From Candidatus Limosilactobacillus excrementigallinarum (GTDB taxonomy: Bacteria; Bacillota; Bacilli; Lactobacillales; Lactobacillaceae), in assembly GCA_019117445.1 (NCBI GenBank), contig DWZS01000032.1, positions 42,157-106,156 of the forward strand: a stretch of 64,000 bases of DNA, in the 5' to 3' direction. The notes under the pieces are model-generated. The model was not told where the DNA came from. It made no database searches and saw only the letters and a list, made by a program, of their open reading frames with translations. Positions 1 to 10,017 of this stretch are shown here, piece by piece (position 1 is the first letter of the stretch; each line of letters begins with the position of its first letter). Made by a program: the position numbers and the translations under genes.

Positions 1-2
1 CC

Positions 3-437
3 AATCAGTTAGCCGGTCAGCCAGTAACATCATTCCCGATTAAAATCAGTAATGCGCCAACCACAACTAAGGCATACGCAATCGTAATGGTCGATTATGA
101 TTCCATTCCAGTTTGTGGATTTACCTGGATTCACTGGATTGCCACCAATATTCCTGGTGATTGGCAAGAAATTCCATAAAATGCCAGTTTGGCACTCAAA
201 GACCGGTTCATTCAAGGAAAAAATAGTAATGCCAGTCGGTTCGTTAATGGGCAACCACAAACCGGATATACCGGTCCGACGCCACCTGATCAGACGCATA
301 GTTACCAATTAACCGTTTATGCCCTCGATCAAATTTTGCCGTTAAAAAATGGTTATTGGTTGAATGAATTTCTTCAAACTGCAAAAGGTCACATTGTTGA
401 TGAAGTCACTATTCAGTTACCATCACGCGCAAATTAA
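3..437 (+). pseudogene. YbhB/YbcL-type (PEBP family) protein, 5'-truncated by the window edge and interrupted by an in-frame TAA at 177-179
   Basis: Frame 3 reads NQLAGQPVTSFPIKISNAPTTTKAYAIVMVDYDSIPVCGFTWIHWIATNIPGDWQEIP*NASLALKDRFIQGKNSNASRFVNG...; both sides of the stop are in the same frame and form one PEBP-like sequence. Confidence 0.7.
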
Positions 438-453
438 TAAGGGAAGTGAGATT

Positions 454-678
454 ATGGAAACTAGAATTTTCTTTAACCCGGGTGATTCAATTGCCAACAT
501 TCACGATTACAACGAAGCCATCCGGAAGGGACAAATTTTTAAAAAGGAACGTAAAGTTGACGACCTGGTAATTGCTAAAGATAAGGACAATGAAGAATAC
601 GCCATCTTTTACGCCCGTGATGCTAAGCAAGAACCACATGATTCTACTAAGGCATACGAAATTAAAAAACACGTTTAG
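454..678 (+). CDS. small hypothetical protein (METRIFFNPGDSIANIHDYNEAIRKG...)
   Basis: ORF with GGGAAGTGAG RBS before ATG 454; followed by a hairpin with GCCGC arms. Confidence 0.6.
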   Translation: METRIFFNPGDSIANIHDYNEAIRKGQIFKKERKVDDLVIAKDKDNEEYAIFYARDAKQEPHDSTKAYEIKKHV

Positions 679-764
679 TTAGTTAATACCGCAAAAATGC
701 CGCTAGAATTCGGACCATCCGAACCTGGCGGCATTTTTCTGTTCACAGAACAGCGATGTAATCT

Positions 765-1499
765 CTAAAATTTCATCGCAGCTAAAAATTCTTGAATGCG
801 TTCTGTTGGTTGATTAAAGAACTGTTCACTAGCACCCGCAAATTCAATCTGACCATCTTCAACAAAGACGATTTGGTCAGCAACCTTGCGTGCAAAGTCC
901 ATATTGTGGGTCACCACAATCATAGAATGGCCCTGCTTAGCTAAATCTTGCAACACCCGTAAAATCTGGGCCTCTAGTTCAGGATCGAGCGCACTCGTGG
1001 GCTCATCAAAGAGGATAAATGAAGTATCGAGAGCTAATGCCCGACAAATGGAAACCCGCTGTTGCTGGCCACCGGAAAGTTGGTTTGGATAACGGTTAGC
1101 AACGTCGTCTAAGCCGACTTGTTGGAGCAGTTGGTGTGCCTTTTTCTCAGCAGCCGCTCGACTAATACCCTTCACGTAGATCGGTCCTTCCGTAATGTTC
1201 TCCAGAATCGTTAGATTTGGAAACAGGTTCCAACTCTGGAAAACCATGGCCGTTTGGCGACGCATTTGCAAAATTTCTTTATTGGATAAATCTTGTGCGT
1301 AATCCAGTTTTAGATCGCCAATCTCTAACGTTCCAGACTGTGGTCGTTCAAGCAGGTTAATCGCCCGGAGTAACGTTGATTTTCCGGCACCTGATGGTCC
1401 CAGAATAACTGTTGTTTGATGATCAGGGAATTCAACGCTGACGTCATTCAAGGCGTGATGATTTTGATATTGTTTATCAACATGACTTAATTTAATCAT
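765..1499 (-). CDS. polar amino acid ABC transporter, ATP-binding protein
   Basis: Walker [10 protein letters not shown], signature LSGGQQQR, Walker [15 protein letters not shown]. Confidence 0.93.
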   Translation of the reverse strand: MIKLSHVDKQYQNHHALNDVSVEFPDHQTTVILGPSGAGKSTLLRAINLLERPQSGTLEIGDLKLDYAQDLSNKEILQMRRQTAMVFQSWNLFPNLTILENITEGPIYVKGISRAAAEKKAHQLLQQVGLDDVANRYPNQLSGGQQQRVSICRALALDTSFILFDEPTSALDPELEAQILRVLQDLAKQGHSMIVVTHNMDFARKVADQIVFVEDGQIEFAGASEQFFNQPTERIQEFLAAMKF

Positions 1500-1502
1500 T
1501 GA

Positions 1503-2225
1503 CTATTCCCCCTCCGCGGTAATGTAGCGTGATAACCGTTTTTCCATGTAGTATTGCAAAATCGTCAGTAACGAGCAGAAAACGGCATAAACCGCTGCGA
1601 CAATTGAGTACATCAATAACGGTTGATAGTTATGCGAAGCAATTTGCTGACTCACTAAAAACATGTCCGCAATCGTAATCGTACTTGCTAACGACGTATC
1701 TTTGACTAGTCCAATAAAGGAATTCGACAGCGGTGGAATTGCTACCCGGAAAGCTTGGGGAAAGATAATCTTGAATAACACTTGCTGGTAAGTCATCCCG
1801 ATAGAATATGCTGCCTCCCACTGACTGCGGGGGATGGAACTAATGGCCGCCCGAATCGTTTCTGAGGCGTACGCCCCGGTATTAAGGGAAAAAGTCCAAA
1901 TACCAGCCGTCCACGCATTTAATTGCAAGCCGACGTTGGGGAGCCCGTAAAAAACAATAAACAATTGAACAATTAGTGGTGTGGAACGAAAGAGCCAGAC
2001 ATAAAACGAGAAAATAGCCTTGAGAACCTGCCAAAGACCTTTGACCACTGTATTTCCCCGTGGCTGAGAAGTTTTAATCAGGGCGGTTATCACCGCAATC
2101 ACCAATCCAATAATAAACGAGATTACCGCAATCGGAATCGTGTATTTAATGCCGGCCCATAAAATTTCTGGCGTTGTTGATTTGATAATATCCCACATTT
2201 TAATTCCCCTTTTGTAAAAGGCCAA
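1503..2225 (-). CDS. amino acid ABC transporter permease (HisM/GlnP type)
   Basis: Multi-TM ORF with the EAA-type segment EAAYSIGMTYQQVLFKIIFPQAFRVAIPPL; adjacent to the ATPase. Confidence 0.9.
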   Translation of the reverse strand: MAFYKRGIKMWDIIKSTTPEILWAGIKYTIPIAVISFIIGLVIAVITALIKTSQPRGNTVVKGLWQVLKAIFSFYVWLFRSTPLIVQLFIVFYGLPNVGLQLNAWTAGIWTFSLNTGAYASETIRAAISSIPRSQWEAAYSIGMTYQQVLFKIIFPQAFRVAIPPLSNSFIGLVKDTSLASTITIADMFLVSQQIASHNYQPLLMYSIVAAVYAVFCSLLTILQYYMEKRLSRYITAEGE

Positions 2226-2258
2226 GCTCGTTATAATTGCGATCTTGGCTTTACTAAT

Positions 2259-3056
2259 TTATTTTTCAGTAATGTTTTCTTGGAAGTATTTATCAGATAA
2301 CCGCTTCAATGTACCATCCTTACGGAGTTCATTCAATGCCTTATCCGTCTTCTTCTTCAAACCTTTATTATTCTTCGCCATCAAAATCCCAATCTTTTGA
2401 CTTGGAATCTTGCTCGTTGGGACCGTCATTTCCTTTAAATCATCCGCATTATTCGTCCGTTGATAATAAAGGAATGCTTCCTTCGAGTTCATTGCGGCTT
2501 GGACCCGCCCCTGCCGAATTAATGACATTGCAGTCGCAAAGTCTGGTGATGAAACATTGTCACCGCCGAACTTCTTAACGTTATCGGCATTCGCAGTCCC
2601 GGTTGCAGCAGCAATCTTTTTACCCTTAATATCGTTAACGTTCTTAATGTCGTTATTGTCCTTCTTCATGATTAAGGACGTCTTGGAGTAAATATATGGA
2701 GTTGAGAACAAGTATGCCTTTTGACGTTCCGGAGTCATCGCGATATTATTGATTGCCATATCAAATTTATGGGAACCAACCCCCGCGATTAATGAATCCC
2801 ACTTGGTTGGCACAAACTTAACCTTGTAGCCCATCTTCTTAGCTAACGCACGCGCCATATCAACTTCAAATCCCGTTAACTTACCGTTTTCACGGTACGA
2901 ATATGGTGCATAGGTTCCTTCTAACCCGACCGTTAATGTCCCTTTCTTAACTAATTGGGGACTATTACTTGAAGAAGAGCGGCCACAGGCTGCCAGTGCC
3001 ACCATTGCAAGTAAACTAGCACCGATCACACTGATTCTTTTGAGCCATTTTTTCAT
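2259..3056 (-). CDS. amino acid ABC transporter substrate-binding lipoprotein
   Basis: Lipobox LAACG; SBP_bac_3-like LTVGLEGTYAPYSYRENGKLTGFEVDMARALAKKMGYKV. Confidence 0.92.
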   Translation of the reverse strand: MKKWLKRISVIGASLLAMVALAACGRSSSSNSPQLVKKGTLTVGLEGTYAPYSYRENGKLTGFEVDMARALAKKMGYKVKFVPTKWDSLIAGVGSHKFDMAINNIAMTPERQKAYLFSTPYIYSKTSLIMKKDNNDIKNVNDIKGKKIAAATGTANADNVKKFGGDNVSSPDFATAMSLIRQGRVQAAMNSKEAFLYYQRTNNADDLKEMTVPTSKIPSQKIGILMAKNNKGLKKKTDKALNELRKDGTLKRLSDKYFQENITEK

Positions 3057-3147
3057 TACCGTATTTCCTCCTTGCCATCATGCTTACTTTCAATAAGTAA
3101 AAGTGTACAGACTCTGTTGACGATTGTCAACATTGTTGATCATCTTT

Positions 3148-3477
3148 TTAACGATGACCTACAATTTTTTGCGCTTCATCCGCAAACCGTTCATCAAGTT
3201 CATCCGCATTCCGTTCAAAGTCACTAATCCAATTATCGCCACTTGGTTCGACTTTGCCGACTTTTTCACCCATCACATCAGTCACCTCAAGCGTCCCATC
3301 ATCCAGCATTTTGACATCATCATAGTGGCCTTCCAATGCTTCATCTAGGTAACCTTGTAAAATATCCCGGACCGCAGTCGTAATCACTTCTTCCTTTGTT
3401 AGCTCATGACCACGGACCTTTGCCTGCGCAATCTTCATTGCGACTTCTTCCATGTTTTCTGGAACATCCAAACTCAT
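3148..3477 (-). CDS. conserved hypothetical protein
   Basis: 109-aa ORF with RBS AGGTGAG. Confidence 0.5.
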   Translation of the reverse strand: MSLDVPENMEEVAMKIAQAKVRGHELTKEEVITTAVRDILQGYLDEALEGHYDDVKMLDDGTLEVTDVMGEKVGKVEPSGDNWISDFERNADELDERFADEAQKIVGHR

Positions 3478-3559
3478 CTTTACTCACCTTTCCTAAAATT
3501 GAAATCTTAGGTTTATCATATCATAATAGTAATAACAAACGAACGAGGAGAAGTGAACG

Positions 3560-4501
3560 ATGAAAAAAGCTGTATTAATCCCTGCTGACTTTCGTGACGC
3601 AGGACGGCAAGTTTTTGAAGATGCGAACATCGAAATGATTGCCGTTAAAAATGTAGATAATGAAGCATTAATCAAGTATGGTGACCAAGTCCAAGGTGCA
3701 GTGGTAATGCTCGATCAAATCAGCAATGACACCTATGCTCAGACGCCACAATTAAAGGTCTTATCCCGAGTTGGCGTTGGTTATAATAATATTGATCCCG
3801 CTGGTGCAGCAGCCAATGGGGTCTGGGTCACGATTACTCCGCACGCCAATTACAATTCAGTTGCCGAAGCCATTTTAGGAGCAATCTTAATGGCTGCGCG
3901 CGATACTTACCAACGTCAACAATTATTGCTCGCCGGAAAATGGGATCAAGGTCACGCTACTGCTGGTCACGATATTAGTGGTCAAACTTTAGGAATTGTT
4001 GGGTATGGCCGGATTGGTCATGCATTAGCCCAAAAAGCAGCCGCTCTCGGAATGAACGTTGTGATTAATAATGGTGCCCACCATAAGAAGCTCGAGGTCG
4101 GTACTGAAGTTTCATTAGACGAACTCTTGGCGACTGCGGACTACGTTTCATTAAGTGCTCCCGTAACTAAGGAAACAACCGCAATGATGAATAAGCAGGC
4201 TTTCAAACAAATGAAGCCGTCAGCAACGTTGATTAACTTTGGGCGTGGCCAATTAGTCAACCATGATGATTTAATTGCCGCATTGAAGGATCACGAGATT
4301 CATAGTGCCGTGCTCGATGCCTTCCAGCAAGAACCACTCCCGGTAAACGATGAACTTACCAAACTGGATAACGTGTTCCTGACTCCCCATATCGGTGGTG
4401 GCACAATTGATGCGATGGACCGTGGTTGCCATGATGCTGCGAGTGAGGTTGTGCGCGTCCTACAAGGTCAAAAACCACAGTGGCCAGTAAATCAACTATA
4501 A
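3560..4501 (+). CDS. NAD-dependent D-2-hydroxyacid dehydrogenase
   Basis: GxGxxG-type GIVGYGRIGHALAQKAAALG, C-terminal FLTPHIGGGT. Confidence 0.88.
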   Translation: MKKAVLIPADFRDAGRQVFEDANIEMIAVKNVDNEALIKYGDQVQGAVVMLDQISNDTYAQTPQLKVLSRVGVGYNNIDPAGAAANGVWVTITPHANYNSVAEAILGAILMAARDTYQRQQLLLAGKWDQGHATAGHDISGQTLGIVGYGRIGHALAQKAAALGMNVVINNGAHHKKLEVGTEVSLDELLATADYVSLSAPVTKETTAMMNKQAFKQMKPSATLINFGRGQLVNHDDLIAALKDHEIHSAVLDAFQQEPLPVNDELTKLDNVFLTPHIGGGTIDAMDRGCHDAASEVVRVLQGQKPQWPVNQL

Positions 4502-4513
4502 GGACCTGGGACG

Positions 4514-4981
4514 ATGACAGAAATTTATTTTCAAAAAATGACCCCTGAGGGCTATCACGAAATTGAGTTACAAATTGAGGAACTCAAGAAAGAGCGCCCA
4601 ACTAAGATTGCGCGTCTTAAAGCTGCCCGAGCGCTCGGTGACCTTTCCGAAAACACTGAATATAGCACCGCCAAACGCGATTTGCGGCATCTCGAAAGTC
4701 GTCTTCGCTACCTAAACAAACAATTAACCTACGCTAAGGTCATCCAGCATCAGGCTGGCGGACCCATTGATTTAGGTAGTACCGTCACAATTGAATTCTT
4801 GGATGATCACTCTCAGATTACTTATCAGATTGTCGGAACTCACGAAGCCGACCTTTCAAACCACAAACTGGCCTTTGACTCGCCGCTGGGTCAAGCCATG
4901 ATGGGCAAAACTGCTAATCTGGTGGTAAATGTTATGGCGCCAGATTCCACCTATCAAGTCAAAATTATCACCGTGAAATAA
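4514..4981 (+). CDS. GreA/GreB family transcription elongation factor
   Basis: N-terminal coiled coil with ALGDLSENTEYSTAK motif. Confidence 0.88.
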   Translation: MTEIYFQKMTPEGYHEIELQIEELKKERPTKIARLKAARALGDLSENTEYSTAKRDLRHLESRLRYLNKQLTYAKVIQHQAGGPIDLGSTVTIEFLDDHSQITYQIVGTHEADLSNHKLAFDSPLGQAMMGKTANLVVNVMAPDSTYQVKIITVK

Positions 4982-4992
4982 TTTTCATTGCA

Positions 4993-5037
4993 GAACGAAC
5001 GTGACTTTTGTTAAAAAATAGTCACGTTCGTTTTTTT
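4993..5037 (+). terminator. intrinsic terminator
   Basis: AACGAACGTGACT...AGTCACGTTCGTTTTTTT. Confidence 0.85.
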
Positions 5038-5143
5038 ATTTCAAAATTCTCATTGCACTTTACAGATCGGTATGTTAGTTTTAAGTCACGAATTATAATT
5101 CGAGTTAGTTGTATATTGTTCGTGTTTAAAAGGAGAATTAATC

Positions 5144-6376
5144 TTGCATTCATTTAAACGTTACGGAATCGCCATTGCCGGAGTCGTTTTCCACTTAATG
5201 ATCGGCGGCGTATATGCCTGGAGTGTTTTTACTAAACCAATTGCTCAACAAACTGGTTGGCAAGAAGCGAGCGTTTCCTTTGCTTTTAGTCTCGCCATCT
5301 TTTTCTTAGGAATGTCGGCGGCCTTTATGGGACGCCTCGTCGAAAAATTTGGTCCCGCCACCGTCGGGACCATCTCAAGTATCTTTTATGGTTCGGGAAT
5401 TGCCCTCACTGGGGTCGCCATCCAAGTCCATCAGCTGTGGTTACTTTACTTAGCTTACGGTGTCATTGGTGGACTCGGCCTTGGCTCTGGTTACGTCACG
5501 CCCGTTTCCACGATTGTGCGGTGGTTTCCTGACAAGCGTGGCTTAGCAACCGGCCTGGCCATCATGGGATTTGGGTTTGCTGCACTATTGACTGGTCCGC
5601 TGGCACTGCGCTTGATCATGACTATCGGCCTTGCGAACGCTTTCTATGTTTTAGGACTGTTCTATTTTGTTGTAATGATTATTACCGCACAATTCATTCG
5701 TAAACCCCACCCACATGAACTACCTGCGGTAATTGCCAATAACGCTTCCCGGGTAAGCCTTACTAACCAGTCTATGACTGCCAATGAAGCCGTTCGTACT
5801 CGTTGGTTTGCTTGCCTTTGGTTCATGTTTTTCATCAATATCACAACCGGGATTGGTTTAGTTTCCGCGGCCTCACCAATGGCCCAAAGTATGACCTCTA
5901 TGAACGCTGCAGCGGCGGCAGTGATGGTCGGCATCATCGGCTTATTCAATGGTTTTGGCCGGCTGGCATGGGCAACCCTTTCCGATTATATCGGTCGACC
6001 CCTCACGTACAGCCTGATCTTTATTCTAGATATTATTATGCTGGTGATTTTGATTTTCTTTAAACAACCGTTCATCTTCGCTGTTGCTTTATGTTTGCTA
6101 ATGTCATGCTATGGTGCCGGCTTCTCCGTTATTCCCGCCTACCTTAGCGATGTCTTTAGTACCAAAGAGTTGGGTGCGATTCACGGTTACGTGCTTACTG
6201 CTTGGGCCGCAGCAGGAATGGTAGGTCCTGTCCTGCTGTCGTGGACTCATCAAATTTTGCATAATTACTACGTGACCTTAATTGCATTCATCATCATTGA
6301 CTTAATCGCCATGATTATTTCCATCCGGATTCAAAAAGATTTTATTACTAATCAATCAGTCGAATCCGTCCACTAA
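5144..6376 (+). CDS. MFS transporter, oxalate/formate antiporter (OFA)-like
   Basis: 12-TM MFS; GGVYAWSVFTKPIAQQTGW N-terminus typical of OFA. Confidence 0.8.
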   Translation: MHSFKRYGIAIAGVVFHLMIGGVYAWSVFTKPIAQQTGWQEASVSFAFSLAIFFLGMSAAFMGRLVEKFGPATVGTISSIFYGSGIALTGVAIQVHQLWLLYLAYGVIGGLGLGSGYVTPVSTIVRWFPDKRGLATGLAIMGFGFAALLTGPLALRLIMTIGLANAFYVLGLFYFVVMIITAQFIRKPHPHELPAVIANNASRVSLTNQSMTANEAVRTRWFACLWFMFFINITTGIGLVSAASPMAQSMTSMNAAAAAVMVGIIGLFNGFGRLAWATLSDYIGRPLTYSLIFILDIIMLVILIFFKQPFIFAVALCLLMSCYGAGFSVIPAYLSDVFSTKELGAIHGYVLTAWAAAGMVGPVLLSWTHQILHNYYVTLIAFIIIDLIAMIISIRIQKDFITNQSVESVH

Positions 6377-6390
6377 TTCTCACTAATATG

Positions 6391-6440
6391 AAAGCAGGGT
6401 TAAATGTCGTCTTCTAAGAGACTGCATTTAACCCTGCTTT
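6391..6440. terminator. bidirectional terminator between convergent genes
   Basis: AAAGCAGGGTTAAATG...CATTTAACCCTGCTTT. Confidence 0.85.
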
Positions 6441-6443
6441 TCG

Positions 6444-7079
6444 TTATTCATCTGCATCTGCATTTGGCTTCCACATATAGCGGTGAAAGATATTCATTAT
6501 TCCAATTAAAACCAACAACGCCGTTTCTAAATAGGTAGCGGTATCCGTATGATTTGAGATCATCATTCCAATCATAATAATGATTGCCAGAAACAATAAT
6601 GCCTTCCCGATGAAAGAACTCTTCCGGTAGCACTGAATTATTTTCTCACGGTGATAACGTTCTTTACTAATTCCTAAAAAGAATGGTTTAACATGTTCAC
6701 CATACAAGATCGCAACTCCAAAGACGATTGCAAAGAGAATGCCACAAACATCGATTATCGAAGAGGAATCACTAATATAATCGAACATCAGAAAGAAGAT
6801 CCCATACATTATGAAAAATAATCCCCGAAAGATGCTAAAAGCATTATAAGCTTTCCCTTGCTCTAAAAATTCTTGAAGATCTTGATCTTCTCTAAGCAAC
6901 GAATCAATGGAAATTTGATAGAAATCACTAATTTTGACCAGGGTGTTTAAGTCTGGATAACTTTTTCCCTGTTCCCAGTTAGAAATCGTTTGACGGGTCA
7001 CATATAGTTTTTTGGCAACTACGGATTGGGTCAAACCGAGCTTCTTGCGTTGTATTTTGATCTGCGTGCTAAATTTCAT
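6444..7079 (-). CDS. XRE-family HTH regulator with C-terminal membrane segments
   Basis: N-terminal HTH_3 KKLGLTQSVVAKKLYVTRQTISNWEQGKSYPDLNTLVKISDFY; hydrophobic C-terminal helices. Confidence 0.85.
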   Translation of the reverse strand: MKFSTQIKIQRKKLGLTQSVVAKKLYVTRQTISNWEQGKSYPDLNTLVKISDFYQISIDSLLREDQDLQEFLEQGKAYNAFSIFRGLFFIMYGIFFLMFDYISDSSSIIDVCGILFAIVFGVAILYGEHVKPFFLGISKERYHREKIIQCYRKSSFIGKALLFLAIIIMIGMMISNHTDTATYLETALLVLIGIMNIFHRYMWKPNADADE

Positions 7080-7222
7080 TCTGCTTCTCCCTTTGGATTT
7101 TGAAAAAAGTATAACTGAAGAAATCCTGGGAGTCTAGCAAGCCTTATTTGCATCGTTGGTTTAACAGAGTTTGCAGATATAAAAAAGCATCCAGTAATTA
7201 ATACTGAATGCAATATATTGAG

Positions 7223-7738
7223 CTATGGAAGTCGATGTTCAACCTGGTCTTGATATGCCTGAAAAGTCTTCGTGTCAAAACAAACCATCGTCACTTCACG
7301 AATATTTCGCGCTTTAACCATAAACTTTTGAATTGTCTGCACCGCGATTGCTGCCGCCTTTCCAAGTGGATAAGCGTACACCCCAGTACTAATCGAAGGA
7401 AAAGCCACCGTCTGACAGCCGTACCGATCAGCCAATCGCAAACTGTTTTGATACGAATTAGCGAGCAGCTGGGGCTCTCCAGAATAGCCGCCTCGCCAGA
7501 TCGGCCCGGGCGTATGAATGATGTATTTAGCAGGCAAGTTAAAGCCACTGGTAATCCGGGCCTCACCTGTTGGACACCCATGAAATTTCTCACAAGCAGC
7601 ATACAAAGCTGGACCAGCGGCCCGGTGGATTGCACCATCAACACCTCCACCACCCATTAGTGTCGTATTAGCAGCATTCACAATCGCATCACCCTGAAAT
7701 TGGGTAATATCCCCCTGAATAACTTTCAATTGTTTCAT
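7223..7738 (-). CDS. macro domain protein (ADP-ribose / O-acetyl-ADP-ribose deacetylase-like)
   Basis: IVNAANTTLMGGGGVDGAIHRAAGP and PSISTGVYAYP; preferred start MKQLK. Confidence 0.9.
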   Translation of the reverse strand: MKQLKVIQGDITQFQGDAIVNAANTTLMGGGGVDGAIHRAAGPALYAACEKFHGCPTGEARITSGFNLPAKYIIHTPGPIWRGGYSGEPQLLANSYQNSLRLADRYGCQTVAFPSISTGVYAYPLGKAAAIAVQTIQKFMVKARNIREVTMVCFDTKTFQAYQDQVEHRLP

Positions 7739-7786
7739 GTAGCTCATCCTCATCAGTGACTAATCGATTATTTCCTGGGAAATAAT

Positions 7787-9685
7787 TTACCAAATATTAA
7801 CCCGTTCTTCTGCTGATTTCCACATTGGGTCACCTTCATGAATATCAAAGACTTTAAAGAATTCATCTTGATTTTGCGCTTGAACGTTGGCCCGTAATTT
7901 GTTTGGCGCATGCACATCAATTGATAGTAACAATTGCATATATTGCGTGGTGGCCTTCATCCGCCAAATCCGTGCCCAGTTAATAAAGAATTCTTGTCCT
8001 GAATAATCTGCTTCTTCTTGAGCGGCAGCGAGTGCGCAACTTAATCCACCACCATCCGCAATATTTTCAGAAACCGTTAATTTACCATTCACTTTTTGAC
8101 CAGCAAACGGCAAACCATTAAATTCATCAATCATCTTCTGCGCTAGCTTTTGGAAGTGTTCCGTGTCTTCATTGGTCCACCAATTATTGAGGTTCCCATA
8201 TTCATCAAACAAAGCCCCATTATTATCAAAAGCGTGGGAAATTTCATGCGCAATTACCGCACCGATCCCACCATAATTTTCACTACTGGTCTGCTTTAAG
8301 CTATAGAACGGTGCCTGCAGAATTGCCGCTGGAAATACAATGATATTTTTAAATGGATGGTAGTAAGCGTTCACGGTTGCAGCACTCATTTCCCACCGAA
8401 GTCGATCTACCGGTTGGTTCCACCGACTGAAGAGTTCCTGGTTGGCAACTACCCCCAATTGGTTGACATTCTCAAGGAGGCTTTCACGCGGATCAACCAT
8501 CAAATGATTGTATAAGTCCGGAATTTGGTCTGGATAGCCAACCTGAATCCCTAAATGATTTAATTTAGTAATAGCTTTTTGCTTAGTTGTTTCACCAAGC
8601 CATTCATTATGCGCTAGACGCTGCTTATAAACGTCCACCATTTGCTTAACCATATGGGTAACATCTGCTTTAGCGGTCTCACCAAAGTATTTACGACCAT
8701 AGTAATCACCAACTACTTGGCTAAAAATTCCCCGGGTCAGATAGAAAGCAAATTTTCGGTGGTTAACTGGTTTTTTACTGCCGGATAGTGCCCGACTATA
8801 TTCACCACTAATGGTACGCAACTCATCCGTGAGCAGGCCTGCCTGTCCCAGAACTTCGTTGACAATCAACCAGCTCTTAAAAATTGCAAAGTGATCTTTT
8901 AAAATTTGATCTAACGCCGCCAGATACTTTGGCTCAGTCACAATCACCTTCTCTGGCTGTGTACCGATTAACTCACTAATGACTTTTGCCAGATCAAGTT
9001 GATTAGTGTGCGCCGCAAATTCCGCTAAACTCTGCGGATTATACATTTTACTATAATCGGCACTCTCTTCCGCACTTTTGACATTCGGAACCAGTAACGA
9101 ATCAAATTGAATTGTTTCATCAATTAAATTATCCGCTTGTTCCTCGTCATACCCCACTTTTTGCAGAAGCTTCTTCGTCATAATCGACCATTGCTTCAGT
9201 AAAACTGGTCCCTGGGGATTATCTTTATCATAATAATTCTTTTCTGGGAGAATTAAACCTGGCGCAGCCGCAAACAGTGCATAGACCGTGGCATTTTTCA
9301 TATCTGCATCAATGTCAAAGGAGACCGGTGATGCGGAGCCTTCCAAAATGAATTGCGACCAATGTTTTTGGTAATCCGCATAACTAGAAAGCTTGGTAAA
9401 TTGTTCTAGTCGTTTCTGGAGTGGCGCTACCCCTTCCTGATCACGCCGAGCAAAATCCTTGGCCAGCTGATACAGTTTCACCGCTTCTTGTAATCGACTA
9501 TCCTGCGGCATCGTTTGCGTAAATTGATCAAAATCATCCATTAATTGCCGGTCAATGGCGTCAACTAAATCATTAAATCCCCCCGTAGCTGGCTTATCTT
9601 CAGGGATTTTAGCAGTTTTTAGCCACTCACCATTCACCGCCTCATATAAATCATTTTTGATTTCTGCTTGATTAATCGAATCCAT
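7787..9685 (-). CDS. pepO: M13 family metallopeptidase (oligoendopeptidase O)
   Basis: Neprilysin-like, zinc motif VIAHEISHAFD, NAYYHPFKNIIVFPAAIL. Confidence 0.92.
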   Translation of the reverse strand: MDSINQAEIKNDLYEAVNGEWLKTAKIPEDKPATGGFNDLVDAIDRQLMDDFDQFTQTMPQDSRLQEAVKLYQLAKDFARRDQEGVAPLQKRLEQFTKLSSYADYQKHWSQFILEGSASPVSFDIDADMKNATVYALFAAAPGLILPEKNYYDKDNPQGPVLLKQWSIMTKKLLQKVGYDEEQADNLIDETIQFDSLLVPNVKSAEESADYSKMYNPQSLAEFAAHTNQLDLAKVISELIGTQPEKVIVTEPKYLAALDQILKDHFAIFKSWLIVNEVLGQAGLLTDELRTISGEYSRALSGSKKPVNHRKFAFYLTRGIFSQVVGDYYGRKYFGETAKADVTHMVKQMVDVYKQRLAHNEWLGETTKQKAITKLNHLGIQVGYPDQIPDLYNHLMVDPRESLLENVNQLGVVANQELFSRWNQPVDRLRWEMSAATVNAYYHPFKNIIVFPAAILQAPFYSLKQTSSENYGGIGAVIAHEISHAFDNNGALFDEYGNLNNWWTNEDTEHFQKLAQKMIDEFNGLPFAGQKVNGKLTVSENIADGGGLSCALAAAQEEADYSGQEFFINWARIWRMKATTQYMQLLLSIDVHAPNKLRANVQAQNQDEFFKVFDIHEGDPMWKSAEERVNIW

Positions 9686-9726
9686 TGTCTTCGCTCCTTT
9701 GACTTTCTTCTTTTAATTATACCGAA

Positions 9727-10017
9727 TCATCCCTCAAATGGTCGCAACAATTCCCGTTTAGCGGCCGCTGAAAACCACCGATCATGCATGCCGACTAGTT
9801 GGCTGACTGCTTGGTAATTATCTAACTTAATACGGCCTTGAATAAGATCGCTTTGTTGAAGTGCCCGTGCCATCTGAACCACCGATGTAGTCACCGGATT
9901 TTGATATAACTGGTTTGGTTCTTCATCCCAATCTAACCATAATAATTTTTTAGCTTGTCGATACTCAATGTCATTCTCCATTACCATTTGTAGATAACGT
10001 GGTGCCAATAGTGTCAT
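9727..10017 (-). CDS. hypothetical protein, directly abutting the VWA gene
   Basis: ATG immediately follows the stop of 10018..11211; operon position. Confidence 0.5.
   Translation of the reverse strand: MTLLAPRYLQMVMENDIEYRQAKKLLWLDWDEEPNQLYQNPVTTSVVQMARALQQSDLIQGRIKLDNYQAVSQLVGMHDRWFSAAAKRELLRPFEG

Noticed and set aside
7208-7660. 150-aa + strand ORF overlapping the macro-domain gene
   Set aside because: Antisense to a well-conserved macro domain; compositionally implausible.
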